Assembly (NCBI GenBank): GCA_022793995.1
Contig: JAAWDY010000043.1
Coordinates: 1-64,000 of the forward strand
Length of the DNA: 64,000 nucleotides
From: Coprococcus sp.
GTDB lineage: Bacteria; Bacillota; Clostridia; Lachnospirales; Lachnospiraceae
Direction: 5' to 3'
Positions 8,740 to 18,110 of the stretch are shown here, one piece after another (the stretch's first letter is position 1; each line of letters starts with the position of its first letter). Below the pieces are notes generated by a model, which searched no databases, was not told the origin of the DNA, and saw only the letters and a list, made by a program, of their open reading frames with translations. Both the position numbers and the translations under genes were made by a program.

Positions 8740-9128
8740 ATATGCAGAAAAAAAGATAAAGATTGGTATTGTCGGCGTCAGCTTTGGTATGGAATTTGTT
8801 CCTATTTACCAAAAGCACCCGTATGTTGAGAGTACATTGCGGTTGTACCATTCCTATGGGGATGAGTATTGAGGAATTATATGAAGTAATAGAGGCCCGC
8901 AAAAAGAGCGGTGAAAATTATATGTTTTTGGAGACAACCGTCTTTGGCAGGGAATTTTTTTATGTGCAGGAAATGTATAAAAAGGGGGAACTTGGAAAAA
9001 TCCAGTACACGACCTGCGCGCATCTTTCGGCAATGGAAGGTGGTAAGAAAATAGCGATTCCAGATTTTGAGAATCGTTCCTTGCTGGAAAAAGATGTTAA
9101 ATCCACCCTTACAGGGGAGAATCGGTAG
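8740..9128 (+). pseudogene. Decayed Gfo/Idh/MocA-family oxidoreductase
   Basis: The segment begins with KIKIGIVGVSFGMEFV, the N-terminal NAD(P)-binding strand and glycine turn of Gfo/Idh/MocA dehydrogenases. The frame stops at 8872. A second frame carries SIEELYEVIEARKKSGENYMFLETTVF and then GELGKIQYTTCAHLSAMEG, the start of the C-terminal substrate domain. The middle of the Rossmann fold and most of the C-terminal domain are absent. The family oxidises or reduces sugars and their derivatives and is common in sugar-degradation operons, so this was probably the last gene of the operon starting at 4513. Confidence 0.75.
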
Positions 9129-9159
9129 TTTTCGTGATAAAGAGAGGTTTGAGTGCGTA

Positions 9160-9215
9160 AAGAAAAATCCTCCCGGACTCTCATGCGTTTCGCGTGGACC
9201 GGGGGGATTTTTCTT
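9160..9215 (-). terminator. Terminator of the pilin gene (possibly bidirectional)
   Basis: AAGAAAAATCCTCCCGG at 9160-9176 pairs with CCGGGGGGATTTTTCTT at 9199-9215, a 17-bp stem with a single G-T pair. On the minus strand the second arm ends GGATTTTTCTTT, a good U-tract 25 bases past the pilin stop. On the plus strand it would equally stop read-through from the decayed sugar operon. Confidence 0.8.
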
Positions 9216-9240
9216 ATTCTATATGCTATGTGCTTGAAAA

Positions 9241-12200
9241 TTATTTTTTGAACATCGTTTTCCGATTTTCGCGGGCTTTTTTCCGGAGTAGTTTCCCGAT
9301 TTTATTCCGGCGTCTGCGTTTGGGATTCTTCCGCAGGATGGTAAATGCTGCTCCAAGGCCGGATGCGGACATTGCACCCAGAAGTCCAAATAGAATATGT
9401 GGATCGCCGGTATTGGGCGAGTCGGAGACTTTCTCCGACCGGACTGCCGGTGAAGAGGGCTTCGGATCCGTTGTCGGCTCAGGTTTTGGTGTTGGCTCAG
9501 GCTGCGGCTTTGGCGTAGGCGTTGGATCGGGCTTTGGCTGCGGTTCCGGCGGGACGGTCTGTTCTTTATCATTGGTGAAAGCCGCCGTGTAAACCTCGCC
9601 GTCTGCGACCACACCGGTTTCCCCGGAGGAGGTAGTGGTATACCCGTCCTGATCTGCTTCCTTTTCAGAAACCGTGTACCGTGTGCCGGCAGGGATGTCC
9701 AAAATAGTGACGTGTTGGTTATGATGCAGAGTCACATCCTGTCCGCTGGAAATCGTTCCCTCCTTATCGCCCTTATAATGGAACTCGTCTTCCAGTTCAT
9801 TTCCATTTTTATCAGTAAAAGTTATTGTAAATGTAAAATCCTTCGTCTGGTCGCCCGCGCCGGTAACTGTTTTGTGGATAGTGAGATCGCCGATATCCGG
9901 CCAGGGCGTCTTGCTATTGTGGAAGGAAGCGAATTGGGTCTGGTCTTTCACGATCTCTCCGCCGACCGTTCCAGTTTTAGGGAAAACATACCACCCGCTT
10001 TTTTCGGTCTCAGTAACAGCAAATTTTGTGCCTGAGGGAAGACCCAGAATCGTGATGCTTTCATCATGGTGCAGCGGGAATTTGCTGCCGTTTGAAATAG
10101 ATCCAGCTTTATTCGTGCCGTAAAAATAATATTCCCCTTCAAGCGGCTGACCCTCGGAATCGGTCAGTTCAATGGTGAACATGAAATTTTCAGTGTAATC
10201 TTTCGACAAAACGTCGCCGCCAAGGAGCTTGCTCACCGTCAGGCTTCCCGTGTTTGTATCCCGCGTCGTCCGGTCTGTCACCACAACGATGTTCAGCAGG
10301 CTGAACAGATTGGTGATGTCTGTATCTTTCAAATTGTCTTTATTGACGTCAGTCTTTGCGTCTCCATACATCGGAGTCGTCAAAGCGGCGTAATTCTGCA
10401 TCACCCGTGCCCTGATGAAACCAGTATCGGTGACAAAGAACGGTTTATATAATTTTCCGCCGTCCTCATCGTGAAGCCCATAGTCCACCACGGCATTTCT
10501 GTCATAATGCAGATTGATGGAGCGGGGAACGCCCGGGGTATTCGCCAGGATGGTATCTTTCCAGTCCTCTGCCAGCACGTTTTTATTTGAAGACGGCTGA
10601 TACTGACAAATGGCGGTAATGTCCCGAAGAGTGATATCCACGTCGCTGTCGATCGCGTACTGGCGCATGGTCTGGGTCAGGCGCCCGACTCCTGCCAGCA
10701 CGGACACATCATTCTCCGCTGTGCCTGCGTCAGCGTAGATTGAGTAAGTGCCGACAACGACAGGGGTGATCGTATCGTTGATTGAGCAGCCGTTTGGAGC
10801 AGCGAGTTCTTTTAAATAATACTTTGTTCGCTCAGAGGATGCCCACATGACCTGCGCATGTCCCGGACTTACATCGGTCGAGGGCGAGAAGATTAAGGTA
10901 CCTTCTTGATTGTTTACTGATGCGGTAGACCCCTGGGCTATGGGCTCCCCAGTGCAGTCCGCGTTGTCATATAGACCAAACCGCGCGCCGTTTAAAGGAA
11001 TGCCGTCCTGGTCGACCTTCATCACCCAAAGTTCCCTCTGGTCGTTCGGGATATAGACCAGGGAGCGGAAATTTCGGTTAAACTGATCTGCGTTTATGAA
11101 GCTGAATCCTTTGCCACTTCCTGTGTTTGAGACAGATACACGCATGATGGCATCCAGTGTTTTCGTCGTTCCATGTTCAAGGACATATTTTCCCAGAGCG
11201 TCATACCGAGCCTTCGCGTTGTCTTCGTTGATCCCGAGCGCCTTCAGAGCGTCTGGTTCAATGATTCCGTAGAGCATCTGCATATCCCCGGCGGTGTTAT
11301 GGAGACGGTAGCGGCTCGCAAGGCCTGGCAGGTCGTTGAGGGTTCCGGCCAGGCGGAGATTTTCCTCATCCCAGGACAGAATCCAGTTCGGAAGGCTGGG
11401 GTCGGCGGCTTGTTCTAAAACGGCCCGTAATACGGCGGCACGCCATGCTGTTACATCGCTGCTTGACGAGATCCTCGAGGCTTCAAATCCGCTCAAATTA
11501 CTTCCATGTAATGCTTCCCAGACCTGGTCTGACCGGCGAAGCAGCATAGGAATGGCGACGACCAGCCCCTCCGCCTGCTTGTCGGAATCAATCGGCAGGG
11601 CGGAATCTGGCTCGATCTCGCCGGTATCCGCATTAAACCGGCCATAGGAAGCGCGCCCTGTACCGGCCACATGGCCCACAGAACATGCGTATGCTCCGGT
11701 GGTCCAGCGGTTGGCAACAGAAAGCATGGAGTTGTCCGGGTCATAGTACAGTACGATGTCCACGGGCAACGGACGATATCCTGCCGGAGTCGAGGTTTCC
11801 TTTAAGACATAGACCTGCCTGCCGCGGTCTGCAAAGTTGAAATAGTTTCCGTCTGCGTCAAGAAACTGCGAGGTTCCATCCTCGTTTGTTACCAGGTGGA
11901 CCAGCGCGTCGCCGGCGGCCTGCTTGATATAAAATTCCCCAACGTCGGCATTTATATCAGCGTCCGTATAAAAACATTTGATGGCGCCGCTGTCGTTTGC
12001 CGTTGCTTCTTCTGCGGGATAGAGGTCGAACTCTACGCCCTGGATAGGACGGCCGTCCTGATCGACCTTGCTGAGCTGCTGGTAAAGCGCTGTCTGAAGG
12101 TTGAAACGCAGGGCGAGGCTGGAATCATAATTGCCCCGTTCCAGGTAAAACATCTTTAACGTATGGCCGGTATCACTGGCGAAGGTGTCGCCGTTCCAAA

Positions 12201-13065
12201 AGACGCTGTCTTCTTTCTCGGCTTCCTTGAATTGTTTCCTTAAATTTGTTGTTACGATCGGCGGAGCGTCTTGCAGCAACTTGTCCATATCCACGGTACC
12301 GTCGGCTTTGTAGGGGAAACCGTTGGTCTTCCAGCTCTGTCCGACGTAGATATCTCCGGTAGCGAAGTCGATCGTCCCGTAAATCTCACTATGGATGCCG
12401 CCTAAATCTAACACCAGCACATCGTCGATAAAGATCCATACGTCGTCGTCCCCGGAAAACTGGAATGTCATGGGCACATTAGTGGCCGTCCCGGTGTTCA
12501 GCCTGCCGCCTACGGGCTGGCGGAAATCAACGCTCACAGTCATGCCCAGATGATGGTTTGTGAACCCAGCGGAGGAAACCTTGTTATCACTATTGATATT
12601 TTGATTGCCGCTGAGTTTCCCGTTTTCTACTAGGTCAAATACCTGTGCTCCGGTATTAAAAGGAAGGAAGTTTCCTGTGCTTCGTTTACCGGCCTCGGGA
12701 TTACTGTCCGTACGTTCGGTGGCCGGGGCATCGTAAAGGATGAAACGGTTGCTTTCTTCACTGTACTCGGCAAAGTTCTGGCGCATATCATAATAATAGT
12801 AACCGTTGCTGTCGATCTGAAACAGGCCGTCGACGTCTACATGGGAGACCTTGTTGACATGTTCGATCTCAGGGTCGAATAAATAATCTAAGGAAGCGCT
12901 ATTCCCGGAGTCTTTCCAGGCGTTAATGACAGTATCGCTGAGATTCTTTGGGTTTTCGCTGTCGTAGCGTTCATCCGCAATATCGCCGATATGGTCTCCG
13001 CAGAGCTTGTAATCGGAAATTTTATCACAATTTGGTAATGGAAGCGTCCATCTCGACTGTATCAA
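9241..13065 (-). CDS. Large pilin / surface adhesin, C-terminal part (frameshifted from 14569)
   Basis: This frame encodes the C-terminal 1,270 residues of a cell-wall-anchored surface protein. The order is: a fibro-slime domain, with FIDDVLVLDLGGIHSEIYGTI as core motif (about residues 60-265); SpaA-type beta-sandwich repeats (VDQDGRPIQGVEFDLY near 340, VDQDGIPLNGARFGLY near 690), which usually carry isopeptide bonds; two copies of a GSLTVSKLLGG / GDLTIHKTVTG module (about 960-1165); a Pro-rich repeat linker (EPQPKPDPTPTPKPQPEP); then SPNTGD, a hydrophobic helix and a very basic tail. SPNTG is an off-consensus sortase motif. The protein would sit in peptidoglycan or in a pilus. The TTG at its left boundary has no ribosome site, and the fibro-slime domain begins in the frame upstream, so this is not an independent gene. 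Confidence 0.85.
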   Translation of the reverse strand: MIQSRWTLPLPNCDKISDYKLCGDHIGDIADERYDSENPKNLSDTVINAWKDSGNSASLDYLFDPEIEHVNKVSHVDVDGLFQIDSNGYYYYDMRQNFAEYSEESNRFILYDAPATERTDSNPEAGKRSTGNFLPFNTGAQVFDLVENGKLSGNQNINSDNKVSSAGFTNHHLGMTVSVDFRQPVGGRLNTGTATNVPMTFQFSGDDDVWIFIDDVLVLDLGGIHSEIYGTIDFATGDIYVGQSWKTNGFPYKADGTVDMDKLLQDAPPIVTTNLRKQFKEAEKEDSVFWNGDTFASDTGHTLKMFYLERGNYDSSLALRFNLQTALYQQLSKVDQDGRPIQGVEFDLYPAEEATANDSGAIKCFYTDADINADVGEFYIKQAAGDALVHLVTNEDGTSQFLDADGNYFNFADRGRQVYVLKETSTPAGYRPLPVDIVLYYDPDNSMLSVANRWTTGAYACSVGHVAGTGRASYGRFNADTGEIEPDSALPIDSDKQAEGLVVAIPMLLRRSDQVWEALHGSNLSGFEASRISSSSDVTAWRAAVLRAVLEQAADPSLPNWILSWDEENLRLAGTLNDLPGLASRYRLHNTAGDMQMLYGIIEPDALKALGINEDNAKARYDALGKYVLEHGTTKTLDAIMRVSVSNTGSGKGFSFINADQFNRNFRSLVYIPNDQRELWVMKVDQDGIPLNGARFGLYDNADCTGEPIAQGSTASVNNQEGTLIFSPSTDVSPGHAQVMWASSERTKYYLKELAAPNGCSINDTITPVVVGTYSIYADAGTAENDVSVLAGVGRLTQTMRQYAIDSDVDITLRDITAICQYQPSSNKNVLAEDWKDTILANTPGVPRSINLHYDRNAVVDYGLHDEDGGKLYKPFFVTDTGFIRARVMQNYAALTTPMYGDAKTDVNKDNLKDTDITNLFSLLNIVVVTDRTTRDTNTGSLTVSKLLGGDVLSKDYTENFMFTIELTDSEGQPLEGEYYFYGTNKAGSISNGSKFPLHHDESITILGLPSGTKFAVTETEKSGWYVFPKTGTVGGEIVKDQTQFASFHNSKTPWPDIGDLTIHKTVTGAGDQTKDFTFTITFTDKNGNELEDEFHYKGDKEGTISSGQDVTLHHNQHVTILDIPAGTRYTVSEKEADQDGYTTTSSGETGVVADGEVYTAAFTNDKEQTVPPEPQPKPDPTPTPKPQPEPTPKPEPTTDPKPSSPAVRSEKVSDSPNTGDPHILFGLLGAMSASGLGAAFTILRKNPKRRRRNKIGKLLRKKARENRKTMFKK

Positions 13066-14569
13066 TCATAGGATAACCATCAGCACCAAGAACAGATTTC
13101 ACAATCCCAGGCATACCCGCCGCGATTTGTCCATAAGCAGAAATAGCGCCTGCACCTTTGTTCCAGTAACCGGCATGGATATTACCGTCTCCGAAGAGAA
13201 GGAGGCGGCCCACGTTGATTCCCTTATTCCAATCGTTTACGCCGGTACGCTGCACGTCTGGGGTTGCCGCACCATTATGGATATCCCCAGTCTCCAGAAG
13301 GTCGTTGCCTTTTGCTCCATTCGTATCCACCCAATAATCGAATAGGTTCACCATTGTATTAGCCGGAGTGACGCTTGGAACGATATGTTCATCCAAATGA
13401 AGCTCGTGCAATGTGACCGTAAGGTTGAGAATGCCGGAAATCTCCGCGGTATCGTTATAATTAGCATTCAAATCATCATTGTTTGAATTGACACGGAGCA
13501 GGTATCCTGAATTAGAGATAGGAACGGCTTCAAACGTTAACTGAGTACCGTCGTTGATTTCTGCGGAGCGGACAATGTCCTCCATATCATGCCAATTCAG
13601 TGTGACGTAACCCCAAATGATACCAGTACCAGGGATCTCGTTTGGCTTACAATCAGCAGAGAAGCCTGCGGCCACTAAAGTTTGATCCGTATTATAGCCG
13701 CTGCAGTATATGCGGTTTGGCAGGACGGAAGACAGCTTTTTTATCAGCTCTTCCCGGTCACTGGTTGATGTGATATCCAGATAGTAGTCCATAGAATATT
13801 GGAAATTATTTTCATTAATCGCGGAACCGCCGCGAGATTCATAGGTCCAAGAACTGACATATTTTGATACCGTAGGAGGACCGGGAATCTGCGTCTGATC
13901 ATCCAGCTCTACATGAACCACCAAGGCCTGGGCGTTGCCGCTTAATGTATGGCCGTTAGGCAGAGTGGCTTCCAGGTCATACTCCCCGCTGTATGCGCCG
14001 CCTGCCGGGAAAGAATCTAGGTTCCAGGTCAAAGCGAGATCTTTTGTAGATTGATCCGCCAGATTAGCCGTGATGTTGGAGGGTAGAAATTTACTCAGTA
14101 TTTCCCTTGTCATCGGTCTTGAAGAATTTGTTCCAGGAAACCGCAGTCCCCAGCACTGCGCCTGCTTGTCCCAGTCCAAGTATATGGAGTCCCAACTCCA
14201 AGATTCTACCGTCGTACCGTCGCCTGCTTTCGTGCCGCCGCCCATTTCAACGTCTGTTGTGGCAGCGGATGATGGCCCTTCTGGTTTTGTGTCAGAACCG
14301 GCGTCCCTATTTGAGGAATCTGGATCCATATTTTGAGAATCCTGTACAATGGGTTCTGCATCTTCCTGTTCCGAATTTTCGGCACCGCAGATCGTGCAGA
14401 CGTATCCGCAAGGCTCCCCGTCGGCCGAATAGCCGCATTTTTCTGTGTGTTCTGTGTGATGTGGGCATAGACCACCTGTCGACGGATCGGCGGCGTTTAC
14501 GCTGCACAGCGGTATCACGATCGAAGATACCAGCGCAAGTGAAAGTGTTTTTAAGAAATACCGTTTCAT
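13025..14569 (-). CDS. Large pilin / surface adhesin, N-terminal part
   Basis: The ATG at 14569 follows AAGGGGG and begins a signal peptide (MKRYFLKTLSLALVSSIVI...SVNA). Next is a Cys/His-rich segment, CPHHTEHTEKCGY...CTICG, found at the mature N terminus of many Lachnospiraceae surface proteins. An acidic Ser/Asp/Glu linker and about 300 residues of beta-rich sequence follow. The last part (DGNIHAGYWNKG...GIVKSVLGADGYPM) is the beginning of a fibro-slime domain, whose remainder is in the next frame at 13065. The frame ends in TGA at 13025-13027, a few codons past the shift. The full protein would be about 1,775 residues. No sortase gene lies nearby, so anchoring would rely on one encoded elsewhere. 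Confidence 0.85.
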   Translation of the reverse strand: MKRYFLKTLSLALVSSIVIPLCSVNAADPSTGGLCPHHTEHTEKCGYSADGEPCGYVCTICGAENSEQEDAEPIVQDSQNMDPDSSNRDAGSDTKPEGPSSAATTDVEMGGGTKAGDGTTVESWSWDSIYLDWDKQAQCWGLRFPGTNSSRPMTREILSKFLPSNITANLADQSTKDLALTWNLDSFPAGGAYSGEYDLEATLPNGHTLSGNAQALVVHVELDDQTQIPGPPTVSKYVSSWTYESRGGSAINENNFQYSMDYYLDITSTSDREELIKKLSSVLPNRIYCSGYNTDQTLVAAGFSADCKPNEIPGTGIIWGYVTLNWHDMEDIVRSAEINDGTQLTFEAVPISNSGYLLRVNSNNDDLNANYNDTAEISGILNLTVTLHELHLDEHIVPSVTPANTMVNLFDYWVDTNGAKGNDLLETGDIHNGAATPDVQRTGVNDWNKGINVGRLLLFGDGNIHAGYWNKGAGAISAYGQIAAGMPGIVKSVLGADGYPMIDTVEMDASITKL

Positions 14570-14663
14570 TCTAATTAAGCCCCCTTAAGGTAAGATCATA
14601 TATCTATATCCTTTCTTAATAAAACAAAATTCTTTACAAAATTATAGAATTACTCAATTTTGT

Positions 14664-14692
14664 ATTATACATCACGTGACAAGGAGTGACAA
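14664..14692 (-). promoter_or_regulatory. Sigma-A promoter of the pilin gene
   Basis: Read on the minus strand, TTGTCA (14692-14687) is followed by 17 bases and a perfect TATAAT (14669-14664). The pilin ATG is about 95 bases downstream, leaving a moderate leader. The rest of the 315-base gap 14570-14884 shows no gene. Confidence 0.65.
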
Positions 14693-14884
14693 GAATTTGA
14701 CGGAAATTTATATAGAAAAATTAAAAAATTTCTTCCTATTAAATGTGCTGTGGAAAGGCGGTGCAGGCAAAGCGCAGACGAAGGGCGGCGTTTGGGTTGA
14801 AAAATTCTCGGGTTGGCCTTATAATTCCTATAAAGATGTCGTACCCGATAAAGCTGGGGAAATATGCACAGAATGGAGGAAAAT

Positions 14885-15706
14885 ATGAAATACCAATATG
14901 AAGACATAGCGATCCATTACGAGGTGATCGGAGAGGGAAGACCTGTTGTAATGCTGCACGGACTGGGCTGCGATATGGAATTGATGCGTGCGTGTATGGA
15001 ACCCGTTTTTTCAAAAAGACCGGGGTATCAGAGGATATATGTTGACCTTCCAGGCATGGGAAGGTCTGGAACTGTGTTAAGCTACGCCTCTGCGGACAGG
15101 ATATTGGAAGTACTGACAGGATTTATCGATCAAGTCGTGCCTGGGAAGTTTTTGATAATGGGGGAGTCCTACGGCGGGTATCTGGCAAGGGGGATTCTTA
15201 GCAATGACATAGAGAAAGTAGACGGACTTATGCTTCTTTGTCCCGTCATCGTACCGGGAAGGGAGGGAAGAGTCCTTCCCCCAAAGAACGCCGAATTTCA
15301 CGACCGGCAGTTTCTAGATACGCTGGATACTACTGAGCGGGAACAATTTTGCGACTACGCGGTTTTGGCGGACGAGGATATTTACAGACGGTATAAAACG
15401 GAAGTCGCAGTAGAGCTGAGTCAAGAAAGCGAAGCGTTTATATACCAATTAAAGGACCATTATAGATTTTCGTTTGATGTAGATGAAAAAATCCGAACAG
15501 GCCGTTTCGAGAGGCCGGCCCTGTTCGTCTGCGGCAGGCAGGATATCTGTGTGGGGTATGAGGACGCCCTCAAATTAGTGAAAGACTATCCTAGGGGAAC
15601 GTTTGCCCTGGTGGATGTGGCGGGGCACAACCTGCAGTTGGAGCAGCCAAAGCTTCTGGAAGCGTTGGTTGAAAACTGGCTGCTCCGAGTGGAGAAATAC
15701 ATTTAG
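14885..15706 (+). CDS. Alpha/beta-fold hydrolase
   Basis: This 273-residue protein has the complete alpha/beta-hydrolase signature: HGLGCD, the oxyanion-hole loop, near residue 24; the nucleophile elbow GESYGGYL near 95; a late Asp in CGRQDICVG; and the catalytic His in VAGHNLQLEQP. It lacks a signal peptide and should be cytosolic. The ATG at 14885 has TGGAGGA four bases upstream; an upstream in-frame ATG at 14864 has nothing comparable. The substrate cannot be predicted: the family includes esterases, lactonases and peptidases. It converges on the histidine kinase at 15703 with a 4-base tail overlap, so the two are transcribed separately. Confidence 0.87.
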   Translation: MKYQYEDIAIHYEVIGEGRPVVMLHGLGCDMELMRACMEPVFSKRPGYQRIYVDLPGMGRSGTVLSYASADRILEVLTGFIDQVVPGKFLIMGESYGGYLARGILSNDIEKVDGLMLLCPVIVPGREGRVLPPKNAEFHDRQFLDTLDTTEREQFCDYAVLADEDIYRRYKTEVAVELSQESEAFIYQLKDHYRFSFDVDEKIRTGRFERPALFVCGRQDICVGYEDALKLVKDYPRGTFALVDVAGHNLQLEQPKLLEALVENWLLRVEKYI

Positions 15707-17199
15707 CGAAAGTCCGAAGGTTCGTTGTTTCGATATACAGGGAGGGATAATTCTACTGCAAACTGCGCGTTCTCGTTCTCGGTGCGGATGGTCCCGTCCA
15801 TGAGTTCCAGCATTTTGTGCACGCTTTTTAGCCCGATTTTTGTACTCTCGATGCCGGAAGACTCGATTTTTACGGCATTTTTTAAGGTGACGGACAGACA
15901 TGATTCATTCAGGGAGCCGGCGATTATGACCGGCTCCTTTTTGTCGCCGTACTTGATGATGTTGGAGAATAGATTGTTGAAAATCCGTTTCAGAAGGGCG
16001 GCATCTCCCAGGAACAAAACAGAACCAGGGCGCATAGTTTCAGAGGAGTCTGCGTTTTCCGTAGTCTCACAGAACTTTGTGTTTTCCGGGAGGGACAGCT
16101 CTACATGGAAGCCTGTCAGCTCCAGGAAATCGGCGTTTTCCGTCAGGTGGAGATACAGAGCTTTGGAAGGAAGGGGCGTAAGGCTGGGAGTCTCAGTTTC
16201 TTCATAAACAAGAGCGTACTCGAAGATACGGTCCGTCATCTCTTTGATCTCGTCTGCTTTGTGCAGACAGCGGTTCAGATATTGCTCCTCCATCTCGGGC
16301 GCCTGCGCTCTTTTGATGATTTCCAGATACCCTTTCAGAATGGTGAGGGGGGTGCGCAGGTCGTGAGAGAGCGCGGCGACCAGATCCTGGTTGGACTTGC
16401 GGCTCTCCTGGGTCTCGAGAAGACTTTCTCCAAGCGCCTGCCGCAGATTGTCCAGCTCATGAAAAAGGATGCCGATCTCGTCCTCCGGGAGGATCATCCT
16501 GTGGCAGGATGAGATCGGTGTTTCCAGATCCCCGGATGCCATCCGCAGGATATTCTGTTTCAGAAGAATGACCGATTGCATTTTCCGGTTGATGAAAAAG
16601 AGGATAATGATAAAAAAGAGTATGATACAAAAAGTAAAGCAGAAAAAGAAATACGGCGCCACAAAAAAGGTACGGTGCAGGGAAGTGACGGCTACCTGGG
16701 CATACCCATTTTTAAATTCCAGAGAAAAGTCATACGATTCCTCGCCGTGGCCGTCCGTCCAATAATAAAGATTGTTGAAAAAAGAAACAGCAGTCTCGGA
16801 GTTCGTGAAGGCGGGGGCTTTTCCGGCGCGGTACAGGCCGTCCTCTATGCCATAAATGTAGATGCCGGTATAGTCGTCCACCAGGTCGAGAAACGGCTCC
16901 ATCGCCTCCACGCCTTCCTCGTCCTCCATGGAATCAGGCACATCATATTTCAGAGCTTCTTCGCCGAGATGGATCCAAAAATCCTGGTCGAAGTCAGGAG
17001 CGCTCTCCAGAACCCCTGGTAAGAGATCGCCCAGAAGCTCCCATACCGTCCATTTGTGCAGCCAGAGAAAATGGTACAGCGAAAAGCAGAGAAGCCCGGT
17101 TGTAAAGATCAAAAGGAAAAGCTGGGTGCGGATCTTCAGATTTTTTAGCTTATCTTTTATTCTATCTATAATCATCGTGTTGTTCGTGATATTAGTCAC
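15703..17199 (-). CDS. Membrane sensor histidine kinase
   Basis: The protein (498 aa) has a membrane segment near residues 25-45, an extracellular domain of about 130 residues, and a second long hydrophobic segment near 180-205. A HAMP-like linker follows, then the HisKA box LSHDLRTPLTILKGYL with the phospho-accepting His, and a short ATPase domain with the N box IFNNLFSNIIKY. The G1 glycine box is replaced by a stretch ending TKIGLKSVHKML, a variant seen in one large clostridial kinase subfamily. It overlaps the response regulator at 17192 by eight bases, so the two form one operon and a cognate pair. The signal is unknown. The antisense alpha/beta hydrolase ends inside its stop region. Confidence 0.9.
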   Translation of the reverse strand: MTNITNNTMIIDRIKDKLKNLKIRTQLFLLIFTTGLLCFSLYHFLWLHKWTVWELLGDLLPGVLESAPDFDQDFWIHLGEEALKYDVPDSMEDEEGVEAMEPFLDLVDDYTGIYIYGIEDGLYRAGKAPAFTNSETAVSFFNNLYYWTDGHGEESYDFSLEFKNGYAQVAVTSLHRTFFVAPYFFFCFTFCIILFFIIILFFINRKMQSVILLKQNILRMASGDLETPISSCHRMILPEDEIGILFHELDNLRQALGESLLETQESRKSNQDLVAALSHDLRTPLTILKGYLEIIKRAQAPEMEEQYLNRCLHKADEIKEMTDRIFEYALVYEETETPSLTPLPSKALYLHLTENADFLELTGFHVELSLPENTKFCETTENADSSETMRPGSVLFLGDAALLKRIFNNLFSNIIKYGDKKEPVIIAGSLNESCLSVTLKNAVKIESSGIESTKIGLKSVHKMLELMDGTIRTENENAQFAVELSLPVYRNNEPSDFR

Positions 17200-17914
17200 A
17201 GCGATACCCCTTTCCCCAGATGGTCTTGATTAAAACTGGATTTTTCGGATCTTTTTCAATTTTTCGGCGAAGATTGCGGATGTGCACCATAATGGTATTA
17301 TTTGCCCCGTAATAATAAGGCTCGTTCCAGACAGCTTCATAGAGCCGTTCGGCGGAGAAGATCTGGCGGCGGTTCGCGGTCAAAAGTTTCAGCATGGAGT
17401 ATTCCGTGTCCGTCAGGTCCAAAGGCGTTCCGTTTTGACGTACTTCCCCCGTATCCGTATGAATCTCAAGCCCATGGTAATGAATCACCGTGTCGGCGGG
17501 GGCTGGAATCAGTGATTCGCTTCCGCGGTAAATATGGTAGCGCCGGATGAGCGCTTTGACCCTCCCGAGCAGCTCGGAGCAGGAAAATGGTTTCGCCAGA
17601 TAATCGTCCCCTCCGCTGGAAAAGCCAAGCATCTTGTCGCTGTCCTTGGTACGCGCGCTCAGGAACAAGATCGGCGCGTTCGTGATTTTGCGGATCGCAA
17701 GACAGGTCTGGTAACCGTTTAGTCCCGGCATCATAATATCCAGGATAATCAGGTCAAAAGAGGAAGCCTTTAAATCTTCAAGCGCAGCGCCGCCGTCCGC
17801 GGCCAGGGTCACCTGGTATCCTTCACTATTTAGAAGGATCTGTATGATTTCCCGTATTTCGGGATTATCGTCTACGACGAGGACATGAAAAATGTTCGGC
17901 GCCTTTGTATCCAC
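17192..17914 (-). CDS. OmpR/PhoB-family response regulator
   Basis: The N-terminal receiver domain has the acidic pair VVDDN, the phosphorylated Asp in LIILDIMMPG, a Ser/Thr switch in LFLSAR and the conserved Lys in YLAKPF. The C-terminal 100 residues form a winged helix (LTDTEYSMLKLLTANRRQIFS, MVHIRNLRRKIEKDP, IWGKGYRC). I start at the GTG at 17914, eight bases after AAGGAG; an in-frame GTG at 17923 overlaps that ribosome site and is less likely. It is the partner of the kinase at 15703. The divergent gap to the glycosyltransferase at 18111 is a plausible site of action, so this pair may regulate the glycosylation genes. That link is inferred from adjacency only. Confidence 0.92.
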   Translation of the reverse strand: MDTKAPNIFHVLVVDDNPEIREIIQILLNSEGYQVTLAADGGAALEDLKASSFDLIILDIMMPGLNGYQTCLAIRKITNAPILFLSARTKDSDKMLGFSSGGDDYLAKPFSCSELLGRVKALIRRYHIYRGSESLIPAPADTVIHYHGLEIHTDTGEVRQNGTPLDLTDTEYSMLKLLTANRRQIFSAERLYEAVWNEPYYYGANNTIMVHIRNLRRKIEKDPKNPVLIKTIWGKGYRCD

Positions 17915-18110
17915 TGGTATCACTCCTTAATGCTTTCTGCGTGCCTTCTATGTGGGGTAATTATAGCAGAATTTAAACAATAATCTACTTTTCTTAAGAA
18001 ATCTTTAGATTTACTTTTGGCAATACTTAAGATATGGGAGATAAAATGTGGTTAGATGCCAAGGCAAAGGCAGTGAAAAGATTAGAAATTAGAGATCAGA
18101 GGTGTGGCAA

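Noticed and set aside
13025..13065. Two separate pilin genes instead of one frameshifted gene
   Set aside because: The second frame starts at a TTG without a ribosome site inside a domain that begins in the first frame, so one gene with a shift is simpler.
14676..14888. 70-residue open frame in the gap before the alpha/beta hydrolase
   Set aside because: It has no ribosome site and overlaps the pilin promoter region on the opposite strand; no family is recognisable.
15703..17199. Histidine kinase called inactive because the usual G1 box is absent
   Set aside because: The missing DxGxG pattern is shared by a large group of clostridial kinases, so it is not evidence of loss.
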